This document shows, in pieces, positions 41,487 to 49,681 of a DNA stretch of 64,000 nt (position 1 is its first letter; every line of letters begins with the position of its first letter). The DNA comes from JANLYQ01 sp031365725 (GTDB lineage: Bacteria; Actinomycetota; Actinomycetes; JACCUZ01): the NCBI GenBank assembly GCA_031365725.1, contig JANLYQ010000010.1:62001-126000 (forward strand). The letters run 5' to 3'. Made by a program: the position numbers and the translations under genes. Under the pieces are notes generated by a model that worked only from the letters and a program-made list of their open reading frames with translations, did not search any database and had not been told where the DNA came from.

Positions 41487-41495
41487 TGTGGACAA
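41487..41495. promoter_or_regulatory. DnaA-box-like sequence (TGTGGACAA) between M23 gene and rpsB
   Basis: It is the exact reverse complement of TTGTCCACA, the actinobacterial DnaA box, 51 bp from the M23 start codon. A weaker relative TGTGGATTT occurs at 41514-41522. Confidence 0.35.
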
Positions 41496-41544
41496 CCTCG
41501 GCCACCTGGAGGCTGTGGATTTCCAGCGCCGTTGCCCACCGACG

Positions 41545-41550
41545 TACACT
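41545..41550 (+). promoter_or_regulatory. Candidate -10 element TACACT for rpsB
   Basis: TACACT fits the TANNNT consensus in the rpsB upstream region, about 246 bp before the start codon. The -35 is unclear. Assignment rests on the hexamer alone. Confidence 0.3.
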
Positions 41551-41795
41551 CGGCGCAGCGTCCCGCCTCGGCGGGGCGACTTCGCACGCCCGCACACCGC
41601 CATCGACCGGCAGCAGCCGGTCACCGACGGGGGCGCGCTCACCGGTCCGCCCGACCCGCGATGGCGACGGCGGCGAGCGCACTCGCAGGCGTCAGGACGT
41701 GGACGGCCGCCCGGCCGCCCGCGAGGCAACCGATAGCGCACGTGCCCGTTCGCCCCGGCGAGCCATGAGAGGCAGGTGCAGAGACGAGAACTCAG

Positions 41796-42728
41796 ATGGC
41801 CGGCACCACCCAGGTCGTCTCGATGAAGCAGCTGCTCGAGAGCGGCGTGCACTTCGGACACCAGACCCGCCGTTGGAACCCGAAGATGAAGCGATTCTTC
41901 TTCACCGAGCGCAACGGCATCTACATCATCGACCTCCAGCAGTCGCTGTCCTACATCGACCGCGCGTACGAGTTCGTCAAGGAGACCGTTGCGCACGGCG
42001 GCTCGGTGATGTTCATCGGCACCAAGAAGCAGGCCCAGGAGGCGATCGCCGAGCAGGCGACCCGCGTCGGCATGCCCTACGTGAACCAGCGCTGGCTGGG
42101 CGGCATGCTCACGAACTTCCAGACCGTGCACGGTCGCCTGCAGCGCCTCAAGGAGCTCGAGCAGCTCGACTTCGACGACGTGGCCGGCTCGGGCATGACC
42201 AAGAAGGAGCTGCTCGTCCTGCGTCGCGAGAAGGACAAGCTCGCCAAGACCCTCGGCGGTATCCGCGACATGTCCCGCGTCCCGAGTGCGGTCTGGATCA
42301 TTGACACCAAGAAGGAGCACATCGCCGTCGGCGAGGCCCACAAGCTCCGCATCCCGGTGGTCGCGATCCTCGACACCAACTGTGACCCGGACGAGGTCGA
42401 CTACAAGATCCCCGGCAACGACGACGCGATCCGCTCCGTCACGCTGCTCACCCGGGTGATCGCCGACGCGGTCGCCGACGGCCTCATGGCTCGCGTGCGC
42501 ACGTCCCAGGACGGGGACGAGAAGCCGGGTACGGACGGACAGCTGGCCGTCGACGAGCCGCTTGCGGCCTGGGAGCAGGAGCTGCTCCAGGGCAGCGCTG
42601 CTCCGGTGGCTGAGGCTCCGGTGGCTGAGGCTCCGGTGGCTGAGGCTCCGGTGGCTGAGGCTCCGGTGGCTGAGGCTCCGGCGGCTGAGGCACCGGCGGC
42701 CGAGCCCAGCCCCACCCCGGCCAGCTGA
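41796..42728 (+). CDS. rpsB: 30S ribosomal protein S2 with repetitive C-terminal tail
   Basis: The protein has 310 residues. The S2 core has VVSMKQLLESGVHFGHQTRR, FFTERNGIYIIDLQQSL, RWLGGMLTNFQTV and GNDDAIRSVTLLTRVIADAV. After residue ~265 the tail consists of APVAE/EAPVA pentapeptides encoded by five exact and one or two imperfect 15-bp repeats (42606-42695), ending SPTPAS. The core is complete, so the tail is an addition. It heads rpsB-tsf-pyrH-frr-cdsA-rlmN. Confidence 0.97.
   Translation: MAGTTQVVSMKQLLESGVHFGHQTRRWNPKMKRFFFTERNGIYIIDLQQSLSYIDRAYEFVKETVAHGGSVMFIGTKKQAQEAIAEQATRVGMPYVNQRWLGGMLTNFQTVHGRLQRLKELEQLDFDDVAGSGMTKKELLVLRREKDKLAKTLGGIRDMSRVPSAVWIIDTKKEHIAVGEAHKLRIPVVAILDTNCDPDEVDYKIPGNDDAIRSVTLLTRVIADAVADGLMARVRTSQDGDEKPGTDGQLAVDEPLAAWEQELLQGSAAPVAEAPVAEAPVAEAPVAEAPVAEAPAAEAPAAEPSPTPAS
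42606..42695 (+). repeat. 15-bp tandem repeat in rpsB
   Basis: Five perfect GTGGCTGAGGCTCCG units and one variant (GCGGCTGAGGCACCG) run in frame. In register (GAGGCTCCGGTGGCT) the unit differs from the rpsP unit at only two of 15 positions. Confidence 0.95.
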
Positions 42729-42737
42729 ACTGCCCTC

Positions 42738-42763
42738 CCCGGCCGGCCCTCGCGCCGGCCGGG
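42738..42763 (+). terminator. Strong hairpin between rpsB and tsf
   Basis: CCCGGCCGGC and GCCGGCCGGG form a perfect 10-bp stem with a 6-nt loop, starting 10 nt after the rpsB stop. It has no U-tract. It is likely an attenuator or processing/stability hairpin that sets rpsB:tsf ratios. Confidence 0.65.
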
Positions 42764-42848
42764 TGAGTGCGCGGGCCTGCGCCCTACGACACGTACGCAC
42801 TGCACCGCACCCCGACGGGTCACCCCCAGAGAGCGAGACGCACACGTC

Positions 42849-43676
42849 ATGGCGAACATCACCGCCGCCGAGGTCAAGAAGCTCCGCGACGCCACCGGCG
42901 CCGGGATGATGGCCGCCAAGAAGGCCCTTGTGGAGACCGACGGCGACCACGAGAAGGCCGCCGAGCTGCTGCGCATCAAGGGCGAGACCAAGGTCAAGGA
43001 GCGCGGTGCCGAGCGCAACGCCACCAACGGACTGGTTGCCGCCGCAGACGGCGCGATGATCCAGCTGAACTGCGAGACCGACTTCGTGGCCAAGAACGAG
43101 CAGTTCCAGCAGCTCGCCGCCGACATCGTGTCGCACGCCGCCAAGACCGGCACGGGCGATGTTGCCGCGCTGCTGGCCGAGACTCTCGCCGACGGTCGTA
43201 GCGTCGCCGAGAACATCGACTCGGTGGCTGCGGTCATCGGCGAGAAGCTCGAGCTGACGGCCGCCGTCGTGCTCGGCGCCGAGGGTCGCAACGTGGCGTC
43301 GTACATGCACCGGCGTTCCGCGGACCTTCCTCCGCAGGTCGGCGTGCTGCTCGAGTTCGAGGGCTCCAACCTCGAGGCGGCCCGGGCTGCGGCCATGCAG
43401 GTGGCTGCCATGAAGGCGCAGTACGTCACGCGCGACGAGGTCCCCGCCGACGTCGTGGAGAACGAGCGCCGCGTCATCGAGGCGATCTCCCGTGAGGAGG
43501 GCAAGCCCGAGGCGGCACTGCCCCGGATCGTGGAGGGCCGGGTCAATGGGTTCTACAAGGACATCGTGCTGCTCGAGCAGGAGTCGGTGCAGGAGAGCAA
43601 GAAGACTGTCAAGGCCGTGATGGACGCCGCCGGCGTCACCGTGCGGAGCTTTTCGCGCTTCGAGGTCGGCGGCTGA
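42849..43676 (+). CDS. tsf: Elongation factor Ts
   Basis: The protein has 275 residues. It opens ANITAAEVKKLRDATGAGMM with AKKALVETDGDHEKAAELL. The core has QLNCETDFVAKNEQFQQLA, the signature that contacts EF-Tu, and AAMKAQYVTRDEVPADVV and INGFY-like VNGFYKDIVLLEQESVQ. It recycles EF-Tu-GDP. The PCR-like CCCAGAGAGCGAGA stretch upstream is only a weak ribosome site. Confidence 0.97.
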   Translation: MANITAAEVKKLRDATGAGMMAAKKALVETDGDHEKAAELLRIKGETKVKERGAERNATNGLVAAADGAMIQLNCETDFVAKNEQFQQLAADIVSHAAKTGTGDVAALLAETLADGRSVAENIDSVAAVIGEKLELTAAVVLGAEGRNVASYMHRRSADLPPQVGVLLEFEGSNLEAARAAAMQVAAMKAQYVTRDEVPADVVENERRVIEAISREEGKPEAALPRIVEGRVNGFYKDIVLLEQESVQESKKTVKAVMDAAGVTVRSFSRFEVGG

Positions 43677-43764
43677 GCCGGCTCCTGGCAGACTGCGAGG
43701 CACGCGGGAGCACCCAGGGGACCAGCGCGACAGGTGGCAGCAGGGCGACGAGGAGGCGGCGACG

Positions 43765-44499
43765 GTGAACAGGTCCGACGAGAGCGTCCCCTACCGCCGC
43801 GTGGTGCTCAAGCTCTCCGGTGAAGTCTTCGGTGGCGGCCAGGTCGGGGTGGACCCCGATGTGGTCGCGACCATCGCCCGGCAGATCGCGGACGTCGTGC
43901 GCTCCGGTGTGCAGACCGCCATTGTCGTCGGCGGCGGCAACTTCTTCCGCGGCGCCGAGCTGTCCCAACGCGGCATGGATCGACCGCGCGCCGACTACAT
44001 GGGCATGCTCGGCACGGTGATGAACTGCTTGGCCCTGCAGGACTTCCTGGAGAAGCAGGACGTCGACACCCGGGTACAGACCGCGATCGCCATGGGGCAG
44101 GTAGCCGAGCCCTACATCCCGCGTCGAGCCATGCGCCACCTCGAGAAGGGCCGGGTCGTCATCTTCGGCGCCGGCGCCGGCATGCCGTACTTCTCGACCG
44201 ACACCGTCGCCGCGCAACGATGTCTCGAGATCGGTGCGCAGGTGCTGCTGATGGGCAAGAAGGGCGTCGATGGTGTCTACGACGCCGACCCCGCCAAGCA
44301 CCCCGACGCTGTGCGCTACGACCGGATCTCGTACGACGAGTTCCTGAACAAGGGCCTGCGGGTGGCTGACGCCACCGCCATCAGCCTCTGTCGCGACAAC
44401 GACCTGCCGATCGTCGTGTTCAACATGACCGTCGAGGGCAACATCGCCCGCGCGGTGCACGGCGAGAAGATCGGCACCACCATCGGCCCTGATGTCTGA
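43765..44499 (+). CDS. pyrH: Uridylate kinase
   Basis: The protein has 244 residues with a GTG start. Typical UMP kinase motifs are present: RRVVLKLSGEVFGGG, IVVGGGNFFRGAEL, RADYMGMLGTVMNCLALQD, FGAGAGMPYFSTDTVAAQR and LMGKKGVDGVYDADP. It phosphorylates UMP to UDP and belongs to the amino-acid kinase fold. It is followed by frr after 54 nt. Confidence 0.97.
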   Translation: MNRSDESVPYRRVVLKLSGEVFGGGQVGVDPDVVATIARQIADVVRSGVQTAIVVGGGNFFRGAELSQRGMDRPRADYMGMLGTVMNCLALQDFLEKQDVDTRVQTAIAMGQVAEPYIPRRAMRHLEKGRVVIFGAGAGMPYFSTDTVAAQRCLEIGAQVLLMGKKGVDGVYDADPAKHPDAVRYDRISYDEFLNKGLRVADATAISLCRDNDLPIVVFNMTVEGNIARAVHGEKIGTTIGPDV

Positions 44500-44553
44500 G
44501 CGGCCCCTGCGCGTGTGCACTGCAGCGACCCGACCGACCGCCAAGGAGACGAC

Positions 44554-45111
44554 GTGATCGACGAGACCCTCTTCGAGGCCGAGGAGAAGATGGAAAAGGC
44601 CGTCTCCGTCGCGCGCGACGACCTGGCCTCCATCCGCACCGGCCGGGCGAACCCGTCGATGTTCAACAAGATCCTCGTCGACTACTACGGCGCACCGACG
44701 CCGGTGAACCAGCTGGCCTCCTTCCACGTCGCCGACGCCCGGATGCTCACACTCACGCCGTTCGACAAGGGTGCGATGACCGGCATCGAGAAGGCGATCC
44801 GCGAGTCCGACCTGGGGGTCAACCCGACCAACGACGGCTCGATCATCCGCATCGTCTTCCCGCAGCTGACCGAAGAACGCCGCAAGGAGTTCATCAAGGT
44901 GGCTCACAAGAAGGCTGAGGACGCGCGCATCTCGATCCGCAACGTCCGTCGCCACGCCAAGGACAGTCTCGACAAGATGGTCAAGGACGGCGAGGTCGGC
45001 GAGGACGACGCGGGCCGTGCGGAGAAGGAGCTGGAGAAGCTCACTCAGAAGAGCGTCGCCACGGTCGACGACCTGGCGAAGCACAAGGAGGCCGAGCTCC
45101 TCGAGGTCTGA
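44554..45111 (+). CDS. frr: Ribosome recycling factor
   Basis: The protein has 185 residues from GTG 44554, which follows CCAAGGAG at ideal spacing. It has DETLFEAEEKMEKAVSVARD, IRTGRANPSMFNKILVDYYG, QLTEERRKEFIKVAHKKAED and IRNVRRHAKDSLDKM. It splits post-termination ribosomes with EF-G. Confidence 0.97.
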   Translation: MIDETLFEAEEKMEKAVSVARDDLASIRTGRANPSMFNKILVDYYGAPTPVNQLASFHVADARMLTLTPFDKGAMTGIEKAIRESDLGVNPTNDGSIIRIVFPQLTEERRKEFIKVAHKKAEDARISIRNVRRHAKDSLDKMVKDGEVGEDDAGRAEKELEKLTQKSVATVDDLAKHKEAELLEV

Positions 45112-45141
45112 GGGTCGGCGCGACATGGTGCACGAGCGACA

Positions 45142-46035
45142 ATGACAGCCGAGCACGAGGAGGGTTCCTCGCCGCTGGACCCGGTGCCGATGGCGCCGGT
45201 GCCCCCGCCCGAGCGACGAACGCGGGCGGGTCGCAACCTGCCCGCCGCCGTCGGTGTCGGGCTCGGCCTCGGGGCAGTGATCCTGCTGTCGGTCTACGTC
45301 TGGAAGCCTTCGTTCCTTGCTGTCGTCGCGGGCGCAGCCGTGCTCGGGGTCTACGAGCTCGCGCACGCTTTCGCCGAGGACGCGGTGCGGGTGCCGGTGC
45401 TGCCACTGGCCTTCGGATCGGTCGCCGTCATCGTCGCGGCCTACGCAGGTGGCAGCAGGGCCATGGTGGTGGTCGTCGCGCTCACGTTGTTCGTCCTCAT
45501 GAGCTGGCGCGCCCGCGGTCCCAACGACGGCTACGTCCGCGACATCACCGCCGCCGTCTTCACCGTGCTGTACGTGCCGTTCCTGGCGGCGTTCGCGGCC
45601 CTCATGCTGCGCGAGGACGACGGCGCCAACCGGGTCGTCGTCTTCATCGTGCTGACTGTGCTCAGCGACGTGGGGGGCTACGCCGCCGGCGTGCTGTTCG
45701 GGCGTCACCCGATGGCGCCCTCGATCAGTCCCAAGAAGTCCTGGGAGGGCTTGGCCGGGTCCGGGTTGTTCTGCGCAGTCGGCGGTGCGATCGCGGTGCC
45801 CACGATGCTGGATGGTCGCGCACTCTACGGCGCCCTCATCGGGCTTGCGGTCATGGCCACCGCCACCTTGGGTGACCTCGGTGAGTCGATCATCAAGCGG
45901 GATCTGCGGATCAAGGACATGGGCAGCTTGCTGCCCGGGCACGGCGGCATGATGGACCGGCTCGACTCGCTGCTGCCCGCCGCCCCGGTGACGTTCCTGC
46001 TGCTCGGCTGGCTCGTGCCGGCGGTGCTGTCATGA
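45142..46035 (+). CDS. cdsA: Phosphatidate cytidylyltransferase
   Basis: The protein has 297 residues. A Pro/Glu-rich cytoplasmic N-terminus is followed by about eight membrane helices. The CTP-transferase signature is complete: SISPKKSWEGLAGSG, then SIIKRDLRIKDMGSLLPGHG and GMMDRLDSLLPAAP. It makes CDP-diacylglycerol from phosphatidate. The stop overlaps rlmN (ATGA). Confidence 0.96.
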   Translation: MTAEHEEGSSPLDPVPMAPVPPPERRTRAGRNLPAAVGVGLGLGAVILLSVYVWKPSFLAVVAGAAVLGVYELAHAFAEDAVRVPVLPLAFGSVAVIVAAYAGGSRAMVVVVALTLFVLMSWRARGPNDGYVRDITAAVFTVLYVPFLAAFAALMLREDDGANRVVVFIVLTVLSDVGGYAAGVLFGRHPMAPSISPKKSWEGLAGSGLFCAVGGAIAVPTMLDGRALYGALIGLAVMATATLGDLGESIIKRDLRIKDMGSLLPGHGGMMDRLDSLLPAAPVTFLLLGWLVPAVLS

Positions 46036-47165
46036 CCGAGATTCAGCAGCCCGGCCAGCTCGTCTTCGCCGCACCGCGACGGCAGAAGCCGCCGCGGCAC
46101 CTGGCCGACCTCACGATGGCGGAGCGCCGTGGGGTGCTGACCGAGCTGGGGGAGCGACCGTTTCGCGCCGCCCAGCTCTCGACCCACTACTTCGACCACC
46201 TGACCGACGATCCGGTCGACGAGCCCGACACCATGACCGACGTCCCGAAGGCCGACCGCACCCGGCTGTCCGAGGCGTTGCTGCCGCGCCTGCTCACCGC
46301 CGTACGGCACCTGGACTGCGACAACGGTGCGACGCGTAAGACGGTGTGGCGACTCTTCGACGGCGCGACGGTGGAGAGCGTGCTGATGCGCTATCCGGGA
46401 CGGGTCACGATCTGCGTGTCCTCCCAGGCCGGCTGCGGCATGAACTGCCCGTTCTGCGCGACCGGCCAGGCCGGGCTCACCCGCAACATGTCCGCCGCAG
46501 AGATCGTCGACCAGGTCGTCGCCGGTGCGCGGATGCTCGCGCGCGGCGAGATTCCCGGGGAAGCGACCCGCGTCTCCAACGTGGTCTTCATGGGCATGGG
46601 CGAGCCGATGGCCAACTACCGGGCTGTGATCGGTGCCGTACGCCGGTTGACTGAGCCGACGCCGGACGGCCTGGGTCTGTCGCAGCGCAACATCACCGTG
46701 TCGACGGTGGGACTGGTGCCGGCGATGGACAAGCTGACCGCCGAGTCGCTCGCGGTGACCCTCGCCCTGTCTCTGCACGCCCCCGACGACGAGCTGCGCG
46801 ACACTCTCGTGCCGGTGAACACCCGGTGGAAGGTCGCCGAGGTGCTCGACGCAGCAAAGCGCTATTTCGATGCGACCGGGCGACGGGTCAGCATCGAGTA
46901 CGCGCTCATCCGCGACATCAACGACGACGCCTGGCGTGCGGACCTCCTCGGCACCGAGCTCAACCGACGCGGCCGCGGGTGGGTGCACGTCAACCCGATC
47001 CCGCTCAACCCGACCCCGGGGTCGAAATGGACAGCGAGCGACCCGGCCGTCGAGCGCGCATTCGTCGATCGGTTGCGGGCGCACGGCATCCCGACCACCG
47101 TGCGCGACACCCGCGGACGCGAGATCGACGGTGCGTGCGGTCAGCTGGCGGCGGTCACCGGATGA
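46032..47165 (+). CDS. rlmN: Dual-specificity rRNA/tRNA adenine C2-methyltransferase RlmN
   Basis: The protein has 377 residues. The radical-SAM cluster motif CVSSQAGCGMNCPFCATGQ gives CxxxCxxC, with the preceding region ESVLMRYPGRVTI. FMGMGEPMANYRAVIGAVR and the late CGQL Cys needed for methyl transfer are present. It methylates A2503 of 23S rRNA and A37 of some tRNAs. The start overlaps cdsA and the stop overlaps the DivIVA-like gene (ATGA). Confidence 0.95.
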   Translation: MTEIQQPGQLVFAAPRRQKPPRHLADLTMAERRGVLTELGERPFRAAQLSTHYFDHLTDDPVDEPDTMTDVPKADRTRLSEALLPRLLTAVRHLDCDNGATRKTVWRLFDGATVESVLMRYPGRVTICVSSQAGCGMNCPFCATGQAGLTRNMSAAEIVDQVVAGARMLARGEIPGEATRVSNVVFMGMGEPMANYRAVIGAVRRLTEPTPDGLGLSQRNITVSTVGLVPAMDKLTAESLAVTLALSLHAPDDELRDTLVPVNTRWKVAEVLDAAKRYFDATGRRVSIEYALIRDINDDAWRADLLGTELNRRGRGWVHVNPIPLNPTPGSKWTASDPAVERAFVDRLRAHGIPTTVRDTRGREIDGACGQLAAVTG

Positions 47166-47728
47166 GCCGACACGGCCGGTTCGCGCGGGTGCGGGTGCTG
47201 CGCCGGGGCTATCACCGTGGTCAGGTGGACGCGTTCCTGGACCGCCTCGCCGTCGCGCAGTCCGGCGGCCTGCCGCCGATGTCGGCTGCGGAGGTGCGGC
47301 AGGCGGGGTTCGAGCTGGTGCACCGCGGCTATGTCCCCGATGCCGTCGACACGCACCTCGACGTGCTCGAGCAAGAGATGTTGGCCGGCCAGACGATCTC
47401 GACCGGTCGTCGCGGGCGACCGGACCCTGTCGGTGAGGCGGAGTTCCTGCGGTCGCAGCTGACGGCGCCGTACATGAAGCGGTTCCCACGTGCAGGGGGC
47501 TTGCGCCGTGGCTATCACCAGGACGACGTCGACGACTTCGTGGACCGGGTGCTGGCGATGCTGGACGGACCGGAGACGCTGACGGCTGACGAGGTGCGGC
47601 GCACGGGGTTCCGGCCGCGCCGGGCGGGCTACCGCGAGGGTGATGTCGACGATGCGATGGATCGTGTGGTCGAGCACCTGATGCATGCCGGTCGGTCGGT
47701 CGAGCAACCCGGTGGCACGACCACCTGA
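47162..47728 (+). CDS. DivIVA-repeat (DivI1A domain) protein
   Basis: The protein has 188 residues. Four copies of a DivIVA N-terminal-like motif occur: VRVLRRGYHRGQVDAFLDRL (~10-30), FELVHRGYVPDAVDTHLDVL (~50-70), GGLRRGYHQDDVDDFVDRVL (~112-132) and FRPRRAGYREGDVDDAMDRV (~150-170). Copies two and four are preceded by MSAAEVRQAG/LTADEVRRTG. In DivIVA this motif binds curved membrane, but there is no long coiled coil here. It matches a repeat family known in actinobacteria. Role unproven. It is translationally coupled to rlmN. Confidence 0.82.
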   Translation: MSRHGRFARVRVLRRGYHRGQVDAFLDRLAVAQSGGLPPMSAAEVRQAGFELVHRGYVPDAVDTHLDVLEQEMLAGQTISTGRRGRPDPVGEAEFLRSQLTAPYMKRFPRAGGLRRGYHQDDVDDFVDRVLAMLDGPETLTADEVRRTGFRPRRAGYREGDVDDAMDRVVEHLMHAGRSVEQPGGTTT

Positions 47729-47791
47729 CGCACCTCCGCTCGTGCCGGTCATCCCTGGCGTGGCGGGGCGACGAGCAGCAGGATGGTCGTC

Positions 47792-49681
47792 ATGGGCGAC
47801 TACTCGGCGGCGTACGCACGCAGCCTGCAGGACCCGGATGGCTTCTGGGGTGACGCAGCGGCGGGGGTGACGTGGCGCGAGACGCCGTCAAAGGTGCTCG
47901 ACCGATCGGCTGCGCCGTTCTTCCGGTGGTTCCCCGACGGTGTTCTCAACACGTGTGAGAACGCACTGGACCGGCACGTGCGTGACGGGCAGGGCGACCG
48001 CATCGCGTTGATCCACGACAGCCCGGTGACCGACAGCGTCCGGACGTTCACCTACGCGCAGCTGCTTGACGAGGTGGCGAGGTTCGCCGGGGCCCTCGCG
48101 TCGTTGGGGGTGGTGAAGGGTGACCGGGTCGTGGTCTACCTGCCGATGGTGCCTGAGGCCGTGGTGGCGATGCTTGCCTGCGCGCGGCTCGGCGCCGTGC
48201 ACTCGGTGGTGTTCGGTGGCTTCGCAGCCAGCGAGCTCGCAGCCCGTATCGATGATGCGACGCCGCGGGTGGTGGTGACGGCGTCCTGCGGCATCGAGGG
48301 CGCGCGGGTGATCGAGTACAAGCCGTTGCTGGACCGGGCGCTGGAGCAAGCCATTCACCAGCCGGAGCGAGTCGTGGTGCTGCAGCGGCCGCAGGTGGCG
48401 GCAGCCATGCGTGTGGGGCGCGACGTCGACTGGAGTGAGGTCGTCGCCTCCGCGACGCCGGCCGGCTGCGTCCCGGTGGCCGCCACCGACCCGCTCTACA
48501 TCCTCTACACGTCCGGGACGACCGCCAAGCCCAAGGGCGTCGTACGCGACAACGGTGGGCATGCCGTCGCTCTCGTATGGTCGATGGCCAACATCTACGA
48601 CATCGGGCCGGGCGACGTGTGGTGGAGCGCGTCCGACGTGGGCTGGGTCGTCGGCCACTCCTACATCGTCTACGCGCCGCTGCTCGTCGGGGCCACGACT
48701 GTGCTCTACGAAGGCAAGCCGGTCGGCACGCCGGATGCCGGGGCGTTCTGGCGGGTCATCGCCGAGCACAAGGTGAAGGCGCTGTTCACCGCACCGACCG
48801 CGATCCGGGCGGTGAAGAAGGAGGACCCGGCCGGGCTGCTGCTGGCCGCCCACGACACCACCAGCCTGCAGACCTTGTTTCTTGCCGGCGAACGGCTCGA
48901 CCCGGACACCTGGAGCTGGGCCACCGACCGATTGGGCGTTCCTGTCATCGACCACTGGTGGCAGACCGAGACGGGCTGGCCGATCGCGGCCAACTTGCGT
49001 GGGCTGGAGCCGATGCCGGTCAAGCCGGGGTCGCCGACGGTGCCCGTGCCGGGCTACGACGTGCGGGTGCTCGACCCGCACGGCGCCGAGGTCGCCGTAG
49101 GAGTCGAAGGTGCCATCTGCGTGCGGCTGCCGCTGCCCCCGGGGACGCTGCCGACGCTGTGGCACGACGACGCGCGCTTCCTGGCGTCGTACCTCTCGGC
49201 CTTCGAGGGCTACTACCTCAGCGGCGACGGTGGCTACGTCGACGAGGATGGCTACCTGTTCGTCATGGGTCGCACCGATGACGTCATCAACGTGGCCGGG
49301 CACCGGCTGTCGACCGGCAGCATGGAGGCCGTCGTGGCCGGGCACCCGGCGGTGGCCGAGTGTTGCGTGATCGGTGTGCACGACGAGCTCAAGGGTCAGG
49401 TGCCGCGTGGGCTGGTCGTGCTGAAGGCCGGTGCGGACATCGAGCCCGACGTGCTGCGGGCCGAGCTGGTGGCGATGGTGCGCGACCAGATCGGGGCGGT
49501 GGCGTCGTTCCGGCTGGTCGATGTGGTGCCGGCGTTGCCAAAGACTCGGTCGGGCAAGATTCTGCGTCGGTCGATGCGCGCGATCGCCGACGGTGTCGAG
49601 GAGGCGGTGCCGTCGACGATCGAGGACGTCAGGGTGCTCGACGCGCTGCGCCCGACCCTGGGAGGACGGTCGGAGGACTAG
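47792..49681 (+). CDS. prpE: Propionyl-CoA synthetase-like acyl-CoA ligase
   Basis: The protein has 629 residues; ATG 47792 is chosen because family members begin near MGDYSAAYARSLQDPDGFW, though ATG 47783 is possible. ANL-superfamily motifs: LYILYTSGTTAKPKGVVRD near residue 238, GHAVALVWSMANIYD, HWWQTETGWPIAANL, YLSGDGGYVDEDGYLFVMGR and the catalytic Lys in TRSGKILRRSMRAI. The RDNGGH segment favours PrpE over acetyl-CoA synthetase. It activates propionate, or acetate, to the CoA ester. Its stop shares CTAG with the convergent gene. Confidence 0.85.
   Translation: MGDYSAAYARSLQDPDGFWGDAAAGVTWRETPSKVLDRSAAPFFRWFPDGVLNTCENALDRHVRDGQGDRIALIHDSPVTDSVRTFTYAQLLDEVARFAGALASLGVVKGDRVVVYLPMVPEAVVAMLACARLGAVHSVVFGGFAASELAARIDDATPRVVVTASCGIEGARVIEYKPLLDRALEQAIHQPERVVVLQRPQVAAAMRVGRDVDWSEVVASATPAGCVPVAATDPLYILYTSGTTAKPKGVVRDNGGHAVALVWSMANIYDIGPGDVWWSASDVGWVVGHSYIVYAPLLVGATTVLYEGKPVGTPDAGAFWRVIAEHKVKALFTAPTAIRAVKKEDPAGLLLAAHDTTSLQTLFLAGERLDPDTWSWATDRLGVPVIDHWWQTETGWPIAANLRGLEPMPVKPGSPTVPVPGYDVRVLDPHGAEVAVGVEGAICVRLPLPPGTLPTLWHDDARFLASYLSAFEGYYLSGDGGYVDEDGYLFVMGRTDDVINVAGHRLSTGSMEAVVAGHPAVAECCVIGVHDELKGQVPRGLVVLKAGADIEPDVLRAELVAMVRDQIGAVASFRLVDVVPALPKTRSGKILRRSMRAIADGVEEAVPSTIEDVRVLDALRPTLGGRSED

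Larger units (their letters stand above)
41437..41795. other. 359-bp divergent M23/rpsB region
   Basis: It contains a DnaA-box-like TGTGGACAA (41487-41495) and a candidate rpsB -10 element TACACT at 41545-41550, which would leave a ~240-nt rpsB leader rich in G/C hairpins (e.g. around 41566-41580). Open frames here have no family content. No gene is called. Confidence 0.5.

Noticed and set aside
41437..41795. Gene in the M23/rpsB gap (forward frame 41380-41736)
   Set aside because: It overlaps the M23 signal-peptide region, is Arg/Pro-rich without motifs, and occupies the expected rpsB promoter and leader.
27591..42695. CRISPR-like arrays from the regular repeats in rpsP and rpsB
   Set aside because: The repeats are contiguous 15-mers in frame within ribosomal protein genes with no unique spacers and no cas genes.
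41202..45942. Very long reverse-strand frames opposite rpsB, tsf, pyrH, frr and cdsA
   Set aside because: They are shadows of five well-recognised forward genes, with low-complexity His/Gly/Arg translations and no family motifs.
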